A DNA stretch of 7,713 bases from Limnobacter sp. (GTDB lineage Bacteria > Pseudomonadota > Gammaproteobacteria > Burkholderiales > Burkholderiaceae_B). Shown piece by piece: positions 1 to 5,973 of this stretch (the first letter of the stretch is position 1; each line of letters begins with the position of its first letter). Made by a program: the position numbers and the translations under genes. Location of the stretch: the NCBI GenBank assembly GCA_012032215.1, contig JAAURO010000066.1:1-7713 (forward strand). The letters are read 5' to 3'. The notes beneath the pieces were generated by a model that was not told the origin of the DNA, searched no databases, and was given only the letters and a program-made list of their open reading frames with translations.

Positions 1-90
1 GGCAACAAAAAAAACAGCCTGCTGCCACCGGTGTTTCAACAGGCCACGGCAGCCTGTCAATATTTAGCCCTTTTGGAACAAACCCCATGA
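1..90 (+). CDS. C-terminal tail of an unidentified upstream gene (partial)
   Basis: Reading frame 1 is open from the window edge to a TGA at 88-90 and encodes a 29-residue tail ending in LALLEQTP. The stop overlaps the ATG of the methyltransferase in an ATGA arrangement, the same junction style seen at two later boundaries in this operon. That is the main reason to believe it is a real gene end. The tail carries no recognisable motif, so its family cannot be named. Given the neighbours, a polysaccharide-biosynthesis protein is likely, but this is inference only. Frame 3 is also open to the edge, so a methyltransferase extended upstream cannot be fully excluded. Confidence 0.45.
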   Translation, partial: GNKKNSLLPPVFQQATAACQYLALLEQTP

Positions 91-695
91 GCACCAACAA
101 ACAGTACTACACTTACCTGAAAGGACGCAGTCAGCTTGGCCTTTGCTATCGCCGTTATTGGCTGTACCCCAGGCTGAACCGGCACATACACGGAAAGGCA
201 CTGGATGTAGGCTGCGGCATTGGAGATTTTTTGCGTTATCGCCCCGGCACTGTTGGAGTGGATATTAATTCCGACACCGTGCAGTGGTGCCAGCAGCAAG
301 GGCTGGATGCCCGGCTTATGCCCATTGATCACCTGCCTTTCAACGATGCGCACTTCGACAGTGTTATGCTGGACAACGTGCTGGAACACCTCGCCCAGCC
401 CGAACCGCTGCTGCAACAAATACACCGCGTGCTACGCCCAAGCGGCACGTTGCTGGTGGGCGTGCCCGGCCAGCGCGGCTATGCAAGCGACCCCGATCAC
501 AAAATATTTTACGATGCTGCACTGTTGGTTTCCACAACACAACACGCAGGCTTTCATTTAACACAGCTGTTTTACACACCCGTTCAATCCGAATGGTTAA
601 ACGAGCACATGCGGCAATATTGTCTGTATGGCGTGTTTCAAAAAACACCGCATGAAAAAAGCGTGTCTGACTCACCCATGCCACACCATGACTGA
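87..695 (+). CDS. class I SAM-dependent methyltransferase (methyltransferase type 11 like)
   Basis: A 202-residue soluble protein with a Rossmann-type SAM-binding core. Motif I, LDVGCGIGD, lies at residues 39-47. The acidic end of strand beta-2 (GVDIN) is at 57-61, with D59 expected to bind the ribose hydroxyls. Post-motif residues FDSVMLDNVLEHL at 90-102 and HRVLRPSGTLLVGVPG at 113-128 are typical of the type 11 family. A DPDHK segment at 135-139 follows in the C-terminal half. The acceptor cannot be read from sequence; its place in a polysaccharide operon suggests methylation of a sugar or a glycan-linked intermediate, which is inference. The ATG at 87 is chosen because it overlaps the upstream stop as ATGA; the Shine-Dalgarno match is weak (a GGA at 75-77). 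Its own stop overlaps the next gene by 8 bases. Confidence 0.85.
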   Translation: MSTNKQYYTYLKGRSQLGLCYRRYWLYPRLNRHIHGKALDVGCGIGDFLRYRPGTVGVDINSDTVQWCQQQGLDARLMPIDHLPFNDAHFDSVMLDNVLEHLAQPEPLLQQIHRVLRPSGTLLVGVPGQRGYASDPDHKIFYDAALLVSTTQHAGFHLTQLFYTPVQSEWLNEHMRQYCLYGVFQKTPHEKSVSDSPMPHHD

Positions 696-1473
696 CACAC
701 CGTTTGACACTGCAAACACCCAAGCGCCCCACCTGACAACCCTGTCTATTGTCAGTCATGGCCAAGGCAAATTAGTGGCTGCACTGCTACAAGACCTGGC
801 ACACTGCACGGGCATCGCCCAAGTGCTGATTACCCAAAATCTGCCTGAACCACCCATTGCCTGTCCCGATTCCTTAACCACACGCGTGCGCACAATTTGT
901 AACACACACCCTCAAGGATTTGCGGCCAATCACAACCAGGCATTTAAACACTGCAACACGGCGCTATTTGCCGTGCTTAACCCCGACATTCACATTCAAA
1001 GCGACCCCTTTCCCACCTTGGCACACACACTTGCCAACAACAAAACCGGCATGGTGGCACCGGCGGTTTACCACCCCAACGGCACCGCAGAAGACAGCGC
1101 CCGACACTTTCCCACACTGCGCCAACTGTTTGGCAAACTGCTCGGATTAGGCGATGGACGCATCCATTTCAACACGCAAATCCCTGTTGCTGTGGATTGG
1201 ACAGCCGGCATGTTCATGCTGTTTAAAGCCGACACCTACCGTGCTCTTGGTGGTTTTGACGAAGGATTTTTTCTGTACTACGAAGACGTAGACATCTGCG
1301 TGCGCCTCTGGAAATCAGGCCACGCCGTTGTTTTACATCCCGGTGTACATGTTATTCATGCAGCCCAACGGGCAAGCCGACGCAATCTGCGTTATTTAAA
1401 GTGGCATGCAGCCAGCATGCTGCGCTACTTCCGGCTGCACCTCGGGCGTTTGCCCCACACGGAGCAACCATGA
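688..1473 (+). CDS. glycosyltransferase family 2, rhamnosyltransferase-like
   Basis: A 261-residue GT-A fold glycosyltransferase, predicted to add a sugar from a nucleotide donor to a lipid-linked oligosaccharide at the cytoplasmic membrane. The N-terminal strand LSIVSHGQ is at residues 19-26. An NPD triplet at 98-100 takes the place of the metal-binding DxD-like motif. The segment DWTAGMFMLFK at 160-170 and the signature GGFDEGFFLYYEDVDICVR at 178-196 are characteristic of the WbbL/COG1216 group, where the ED pair (189-190) is in the catalytic region. The C-terminus is basic and rich in aromatic residues (RRNLRYLKWH), as in peripheral membrane transferases. In-frame ATGs at 628 and 652 lie deeper inside the methyltransferase gene and encode a sequence with no family match, so the ATG at 688 is preferred. 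Its stop overlaps the next start as ATGA. Donor and acceptor are unknown; rhamnose is only the commonest family assignment. Confidence 0.85.
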   Translation: MTDTPFDTANTQAPHLTTLSIVSHGQGKLVAALLQDLAHCTGIAQVLITQNLPEPPIACPDSLTTRVRTICNTHPQGFAANHNQAFKHCNTALFAVLNPDIHIQSDPFPTLAHTLANNKTGMVAPAVYHPNGTAEDSARHFPTLRQLFGKLLGLGDGRIHFNTQIPVAVDWTAGMFMLFKADTYRALGGFDEGFFLYYEDVDICVRLWKSGHAVVLHPGVHVIHAAQRASRRNLRYLKWHAASMLRYFRLHLGRLPHTEQP

Positions 1474-2435
1474 CAACCCTGGTAACCGGTGCAAGTGGTT
1501 TTATTGGCAGCAAACTGTTGCAACCGGGCCATACCGCCTTGGTCAGGTGCCCCGCAGGCTTGCCCCACGAAAAAGTGGGCGATCTGCTGGATACCAAATC
1601 GCTTAAGGCCGCTTGTGCGGGCGTTACCACCGTGTTTCATTGCGCAGGCTATGCGCATGCTTTTGCGTCTACTGATCTTCCTGCCCACTGGCGCATTAAT
1701 TATGAAGGCACCCGCAATCTGGTAGAAGCCGCAGGCCAAGCGGGTGTACGTAGCTTTGTTTTTTTATCCAGCGTTAAAGCAATGCCCGAACCCGGTAACA
1801 CCTGCATTACTGAAAGCTGGCCCGGTCAACCTGCCACACCTTACGGTATTGCCAAACGCGCCGCAGAAGACGCCGTGTTACAAGCAGGCATTCGCTATGG
1901 CATGCATGTGGTTAGCCTGCGCTTGGCAATGGTATATGGGCGGGGCGGGCGAGGCAATCTGGAACGTCTGGCAAAGGCCATTCGTGCCGGGTGGTTTCCG
2001 CAACTGCCAAAAACAGGAAATCGCCGTTCACTGGTGCACGTCAACGACGTGATAAGCGCCATTCACCTGGTCGCGCACCTGCCACAAGCCAACGGCCAAA
2101 CTTACATCGTGGCCCACCCGCACGCTTATTCCGGCAGCGAACTCTGTCAAGCTATTTTGGCGGCATCACCAACACCGCGTTTCTCGTGGCAAGCACCTGC
2201 CTGGCTACTTCGTGGGGCAGGCAAAGCGGGCGATATAGCTGGGTGCATAACGGCGGCCTTGCTAAACCGACCCTTCCCAATCAATTCCGATCTGGTATCG
2301 CGTTTGCTCGATTCCGAATGTTACTCGCCAGCGCGCATTCAACACGAACTGGGCTGGCAAGCGCAAATTTCCTTGTCAGAAGGCCTGCAGGAAATGCTGG
2401 CTTCCAAACCCCTTCCAACCCCCAAACACCCATGA
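1470..2435 (+). CDS. NAD-dependent epimerase/dehydratase (extended SDR); probable UDP-4-keto-6-deoxy-HexNAc 4-reductase, WbpV/WreQ-like
   Basis: A 321-residue extended SDR protein. The nucleotide-binding GASGFIG glycine motif is at residues 7-13. FHCAGYAHAF at 56-65 covers the strand-4 NAG-like region. The catalytic residues appear to be S100 or S101 (VFLSSVKAM), Y125 and K129 (PYGIAK). The family includes 4-epimerases and the 4-reductases WbpV and WreQ, which make UDP-FucNAc or UDP-QuiNAc from the 4-keto product of a WbpM-type dehydratase. The two following genes are an initiating transferase and such a dehydratase, so a 4-reductase role is favoured, but this is inference from context. The stretch between the glycine motif and the next strand (SKLLQPGHTALVR) is shorter than usual, so helix A seems trimmed by about six residues. 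The ATG at 1470 overlaps the preceding stop. An in-frame ATG at 1401 would add 23 residues before the Rossmann fold and is rejected. Confidence 0.8.
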   Translation: MTTLVTGASGFIGSKLLQPGHTALVRCPAGLPHEKVGDLLDTKSLKAACAGVTTVFHCAGYAHAFASTDLPAHWRINYEGTRNLVEAAGQAGVRSFVFLSSVKAMPEPGNTCITESWPGQPATPYGIAKRAAEDAVLQAGIRYGMHVVSLRLAMVYGRGGRGNLERLAKAIRAGWFPQLPKTGNRRSLVHVNDVISAIHLVAHLPQANGQTYIVAHPHAYSGSELCQAILAASPTPRFSWQAPAWLLRGAGKAGDIAGCITAALLNRPFPINSDLVSRLLDSECYSPARIQHELGWQAQISLSEGLQEMLASKPLPTPKHP

Positions 2436-2992
2436 CCCGGTCACTCGATCTCCTGTTCTCCTTACTCGGGCTTTTGCTTTTGCTCCCCCTGCTCGTGCTT
2501 CTTTTTGTGCTGGGTTTGGCAGACACAGGCTCCCCACTGTTTCGCCAAGTGCGCGTGGGGCGCGGGCAACGCCCATTCACCCTGGTCAAGTTTCGAACCA
2601 TGCGCCCCAACACAGCTTCGGTCGCCACACACCTGGCCGATGCGCGTGCCATCACCTCTTTTGGCGGATTTCTTCGGCGCACCAAACTGGATGAATTGCC
2701 ACAACTCTGGAATGTGCTCAAGGGCGACATGAGCCTGGTAGGCCCGCGCCCCTGCCTACCCAGCCAAACCGCAGTCATTGCGCAGCGTGCCCAGCGCAGG
2801 GTATTTGAAGTGCGTCCAGGCATCACAGGGCTGGCACAAATTAATGGCATAGACATGTCCACCCCCGAACTTCTTGCACACACCGATGCACAACTGATCA
2901 AAACCCTGTCCGTGCGCACTTATCTGCGATTCATCCTGCTCACGGCACTTGGCCGCGGAGCAGGCGACCGCATCACACACAAACCCGACTGA
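2432..2992 (+). CDS. initiating sugar-phosphate transferase (bacterial sugar transferase PF02397, PglC-like small form)
   Basis: A 186-residue monotopic polyprenol-phosphate sugar-1-phosphate transferase. It is expected to move a HexNAc-1-phosphate from its UDP carrier to undecaprenyl phosphate at the inner face of the cytoplasmic membrane, the first step of O-unit assembly. It has one N-terminal hydrophobic segment (about residues 5-30) broken by P19, as in the re-entrant helix of PglC. Then follow PLFRQVRVG (35-43), KFRTM (53-57), the catalytic Asp-Glu pair D87-E88 in TKLDELPQLWNVLKGD, SLVGPRP (101-107) and RPGITGLAQING. The size is that of the PglC-type catalytic core, without the extra membrane helices of WbaP or WcaJ. 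The Arg usual after NG in the RPGITG motif is replaced here (INGID). The ATG at 2432 overlaps the upstream stop as ATGA. Neighbouring reductase and dehydratase suggest UDP-QuiNAc or UDP-FucNAc as substrate. Confidence 0.9.
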   Translation: MTRSLDLLFSLLGLLLLLPLLVLLFVLGLADTGSPLFRQVRVGRGQRPFTLVKFRTMRPNTASVATHLADARAITSFGGFLRRTKLDELPQLWNVLKGDMSLVGPRPCLPSQTAVIAQRAQRRVFEVRPGITGLAQINGIDMSTPELLAHTDAQLIKTLSVRTYLRFILLTALGRGAGDRITHKPD

Positions 2993-2993
2993 C

Positions 2994-2997
2994 GGAG
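2994..2997 (+). promoter_or_regulatory. ribosome binding site of the 4,6-dehydratase gene
   Basis: A GGAG lies 9 bases before the ATG at 3007, just after the TGA of the sugar transferase (2990-2992). It is the clearest Shine-Dalgarno site on the plus strand here. This is the first junction of the operon that is a short gap rather than a start/stop overlap, so this gene probably initiates on its own. Confidence 0.6.
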
Positions 2998-3006
2998 CGT
3001 TACACC

Positions 3007-4994
3007 ATGGAACGTTACCTGTTTAAAAAACATCTCGCCCAGCTTGCACCGCCCATATTGGCCTTGCCACGCTCGGCCAAACGCATCGCCGTCATCCTGC
3101 TGGATGTCAGCCTGTGCGTACTCGCGGTGTGGCTGGCTTACTATCTGCGCCTGGGCGAATTTATCAGTTTTACCGGCCCAAGCACCTGGGCAAAAGGTGC
3201 CGCCTGGGCTGCCGGCCTGTCTATCGCGTTTGCACTTCCCATATTTGTCGTAAATGGCTTGTACCGCGCCATTTTTCGCTACAGCGGCTGGCCCGCCCTG
3301 CTAACCGTAGCCCGCGCAGTCTGCATATATGGGCTCCTGTACGCAGCGCTTTTTACGGCCATCGGGTTTTCTGACGTACCGCGCACGGTTGGTATTATTC
3401 AACCCATTTTGTTGCTGCTCTCGATTGGTGCATCGCGCGCGTTTGCCCGCGTGTGGCTGGGCGATGAATACGCCAGCATACTGAAACGCGCCTCGCGGCC
3501 CAAAGCACTTATTTACGGCGCGGGCACCTCGGGCAGACAACTAGCCGCTGCCTTGCAAAACAGCCATGAAATGCAAGTGGCCGGATTTCTCGACGACGAC
3601 GACCGCCTGCACGGCCACGTCCTGAACGGGCTAGCCATCTACAACCCCGCCGACCTGCAAAACCTCGTAGGCACCCTGCAGATCCGCGATGTGCTGCTGG
3701 CCCTGCCCTCGATTAACCGCAAGCGGCGCAACGAAATATTGTGCACCATTCGTCAGGCCCAGGTTGGCGTGCGCACCCTGCCCAACATGAACGACCTGGT
3801 GCAAGGCAAAGTCAGTGTTTCAGACCTGCGCGAACTCGACATCGACGACCTCCTAGGCCGCGACCCGGTGACTCCCAACCACATCCTGCTCTCCAAAAAC
3901 ATTGTAGGCAAAGTAGTGCTGGTAACAGGCGCGGGTGGGTCGATAGGCAGCGAACTGTGCCGGCAGATTGTCAACGTAGGCCCCAGTATTTTGCTGCTGG
4001 TGGAACAAAGCGAATTTGCGCTCTATGACATTCACCAAGAGCTGGAAAACAAACTCGATGAACGTGCACTGAAGCTGGTGCCACTTTTGGCCTCGGTTCA
4101 AGACGACGAACGCATCTACGAAATCATGTCTACCTGGCGACCCGACACCGTGTACCATGCCGCCGCCTACAAACACGTACCGCTGGTAGAACACAACCCC
4201 GCCGAAGGCATTAAAAACAACGTGCTGGGCACACTCAAAGCAGCGCAAGCCGCCATTGAAAGCGGCGTAACAGACTTTGTGCTGATAAGCACCGACAAAG
4301 CAGTACGCCCAACCAACATGATGGGCGCCAGCAAACGCCTGTCGGAAATGATGCTGCAAGGGCTGGCAGCCACCACAACGTCCACACGCTTTTCCATGGT
4401 GCGTTTTGGCAATGTGCTGGGCTCTTCCGGCTCAGTGGTACCCAAGTTTCGCCAGCAAATCCGTGATGGCGGCCCCATCACCCTCACACACCCCGACATC
4501 ACCCGTTATTTCATGACCATTCCCGAAGCCGCACAACTCGTCATACAAGCCGGAGCCATGGCCAAAGGCGGCGATGTGTTCGTGCTGGACATGGGACAAT
4601 CGGTAAAATCATGGACCTGGCACGCCGCATGGTCGAACTGTCCGGCCTGACCTTTCGCAGCAAAAACAACCCCGATGGCGACATCGAAATAGCCATTACC
4701 GGCCTGCGCCCTGGCGAAAAACTGTACGAAGAACTGCTGATAGGCCACAACCCCCAACCCACCTCACACCCCAGAATTTTAAAAGCCCACGAAGATTTTT
4801 TACCGTGGGCCGAACTGCGCAACAAACTAAGCGCCCTGGAACTGGCACTGAACGCCAACGACCCCAGTGTGGTACGCCTGATGATGCAGCAACTGGTAAG
4901 TGGTTACGAACCCAGCAGCGACATTGTGGACTGGATATACCTGGAGCAAGAAGCAGAAACCCGGTTGATGGAACTGTCGGCGATTAACAAATAA
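3007..4994 (+). CDS. wbpM: membrane-bound UDP-GlcNAc 4,6-dehydratase, WbpM/FlaA1/CapD family (frameshifted)
   Basis: A nucleotide-sugar dehydratase expected to convert UDP-GlcNAc to UDP-4-keto-6-deoxy-GlcNAc at the cytoplasmic membrane. The N-terminus (about residues 25-155) holds four hydrophobic segments. A first Rossmann fold has GAGTSGR at 171-177, followed by the flavin-reductase-like CoA-binding-type domain common in this family. The catalytic SDR domain has GAGGSIG at 308-314, STDKA at 428-432 and MGASK at 439-443. Met replaces the usual catalytic Tyr, which is the known Ser-Met-Lys triad of WbpM. The plus frame runs off at 4605-4608 and stops at 4650. The remainder ([12 protein letters not shown], then [14 protein letters not shown]) continues in the -1 frame to the TAA at 4992-4994. 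Adding one A restores [10 protein letters not shown] and a 662-residue protein, the usual size for WbpM. Without that base the C-terminal part, including the conserved [11 protein letters not shown] segment, is lost. The symbol denotes family, not proven orthology. Confidence 0.85.
4605..4608 (+). other. frameshift site in the dehydratase gene (one A missing)
   Basis: The codons read GTA AAA TCA TGG, giving V-K-S-W and a stop 14 codons later. With five As in place of four they read GTA AAA ATC ATG GAC CTG, giving V-K-I-M-D-L, the family consensus at this place. The exact base cannot be fixed within the run. A sequencing undercall, a real deletion, or -1 slippage of tRNA-Lys on AAA would all fit; the heptamer is not a classical slippery site. 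Confidence 0.8.
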
Positions 4995-5026
4995 TGGCGA
5001 GGGCCTGAGGTGCCAAAAGTACACGA

Positions 5027-5817
5027 TCAAGGCTGTGCAGCAGCCACTGGAATCCGTATGTACTTCTTCACCAGTGAAAAAGGCCGGTTTTTTCTGAGCA
5101 CGTGGGTTCCTTCCCGACAGCCATCCTGATTGGTATTGCCTTCAATGGTGGTTAAAAGCCCTTCCCCCACCTGCTCGACAATGCCGATGTGTGAAAACGT
5201 AAAAACCAGGATATCGCCAGCCTGCGGCGTAAAATCTGTAGACTGGTTGTCAAAAATCAGGCACTTGGCCGCTTTTGCCCAAACATTCAAAAATCGGTCA
5301 ACCGATGCCTCTCTGGGTGGTTTTAATGCCGCATACCATGTTGAACTTTGGCACAGGTTTTGCACGCAATAAGACACAAACGATGCACACCAGGGGTAGC
5401 CATCTGTTTCGCCATTGGGTGCCAGGTTGTCGGCATTAAAAATGGCCAGGAGCTCATTGCAGGAACCCGCCATATTGTTGCCTGTTTCCTGAATGCCCAA
5501 ATACCTTGCTGCTATTTCTGCAAGTTCCGCCTGTGGGTTTGCAAACGGGCTGTTGCCCCTGTCGTTCAAGTGTTCATCGGTGTTTGGCACAGCGCTTTTG
5601 CGCGCTGCGCTGCCCAATGCGGCCCATGTCTTGCTGCCCACCACACCATCGGCCACAAGCCCTGCCCACCTTTGAAAAGCCACAACAGCCGCGTGTGTTT
5701 TTCACCAAAAACGCCATCCTGCGCAAGTGGGGTTTTAACCGGGGGCGTGTCATTCAAGGTCGCTTGCAAAGCAAGCACATTTTTTCCGCGAGACCCTTTC
5801 TTTAAAATGCAGTTCAT
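5027..5817 (-). CDS. peptidoglycan-binding (PG_binding_1) and CHAP-domain peptidoglycan hydrolase, lysin-like (frameshifted)
   Basis: With one A restored this is a 263-residue protein. Residues about 5-69 form a PG_binding_1 repeat domain: GSRGKNVLALQATLND, then DGVFGEKTHAAVVAFQR, then ADGVVGSKTWAAL. After a linker rich in polar residues (70-95), residues 96-260 form a CHAP/NlpC-P60-type cysteine hydrolase. C144 (YPWCASF), H210 (FSHIGIVE) and E226 or N228 (TIEGNTN) are the probable catalytic set. Such enzymes cut peptidoglycan as amidases or endopeptidases. No signal peptide or membrane segment is visible, as in many phage endolysins that need a holin, so a prophage origin is plausible but unproven; no other phage gene lies in the window. 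The ATG at 5817 is chosen for its AGGAA site 7 bases upstream; an upstream in-frame start at 5853 lacks this. The as-read frame breaks at 5698-5702. It converges on the dehydratase gene with 32 bases between stops. Confidence 0.8.
5698..5702 (-). other. frameshift site in the lysin-like gene (one A missing, T-run on plus strand)
   Basis: On the minus strand the codons read GGT GAA AAA CAC ACG, giving G-E-K-H-T and then a non-family sequence. With six As in place of five they read GGT GAA AAA ACA CAC GCG GCT, giving G-E-K-T-H-A-A-V-V-A-F-Q, the PG_binding_1 consensus. The frame change has the same direction and the same context (an AAA Lys codon preceded by A) as the one in the dehydratase gene. 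Confidence 0.8.
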
Positions 5818-5824
5818 GGATGCA

Positions 5825-5829
5825 TTCCT
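5825..5829 (-). promoter_or_regulatory. ribosome binding site of the lysin-like gene
   Basis: AGGAA on the minus strand, with 7 bases before the ATG at 5817. It decides the start at 5817 over the in-frame ATG 36 bases upstream, and it implies that the protein begins MNCILKKGSRG. No convincing -10/-35 pair was found between here and the inverted repeat. Confidence 0.65.
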
Positions 5830-5905
5830 GGAAAAATAAAACAGTCTGGACAACCTGGCGTTGCACCCGGCTCGATTTCACAATGCTTTGTCTACACCCA
5901 GACTA

Positions 5906-5973
5906 TAGCTGGAAAATTGTAATATGGCATAGGGTTCAGCTTAACACTATGCCATATTACAATTTTCCAGCTA
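5906..5973. repeat. perfect 27-bp inverted repeat with 14-base spacer, overlapping the end of waaA
   Basis: The left arm (5906-5932) and right arm (5947-5973) are exact reverse complements over 27 bases. Within the spacer, GTT (5934-5936) can pair with AAC (5943-5945) after one mismatch, leaving a six-base loop CAGCTT. The arms are AT-rich (for example GGAAAATTGTAATATGG) and neither side is followed by a U-run, so it is not a classical intrinsic terminator. The right arm contains the last codons and the TAA stop of waaA, so the waaA message would place its own stop inside a long stem. It may serve as a 3' end stabiliser or Rho-independent-like stop for the waaC-waaA transcript, or be the product of an inverted duplication; the sequence does not decide. 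Confidence 0.95.

Noticed and set aside
2281..2919. 212-codon open frame on the minus strand
   Set aside because: It is antisense to the well-supported SDR and sugar transferase genes, is rich in Arg and Ser, and has no recognisable motif.
1991..2992. Long open frame extending the sugar transferase upstream of 2432
   Set aside because: The extra 147 residues overlap the SDR gene, show no family signature and are low in structure; the ATG at 2432 begins exactly at the conserved hydrophobic segment and overlaps the SDR stop.
3853..4359. Minus-strand open frame inside the dehydratase gene
   Set aside because: It is antisense to the catalytic domain, which has clear motifs on the plus strand; its translation is unlike any known family.
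4605..4608. Programmed -1 ribosomal frameshift in the dehydratase gene
   Set aside because: The site lacks an X XXY YYZ heptamer, I see no clear downstream stem, and this family is not known to be recoded. A missing base is the simpler reading.
4995..5026. Terminator between the convergent dehydratase and lysin genes
   Set aside because: The 32-base gap holds only a very short GGC/GCC pairing and no T-run, too weak to support.
5843..5904. Short inverted pair AGTCTGG (5843-5849) and CCAGACT (5898-5904) upstream of the lysin-like gene
   Set aside because: Seven bases separated by 48 is within chance expectation, and no promoter elements could be tied to it.
5906..5973. Inverted repeat as a classical intrinsic terminator, a dif site or insertion-sequence ends
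   Set aside because: There is no GC-rich stem with a U-run on either side, the spacer is too short to hold a mobile gene, and the sequence does not resemble the dif consensus. A role in transcript 3' end formation remains possible.
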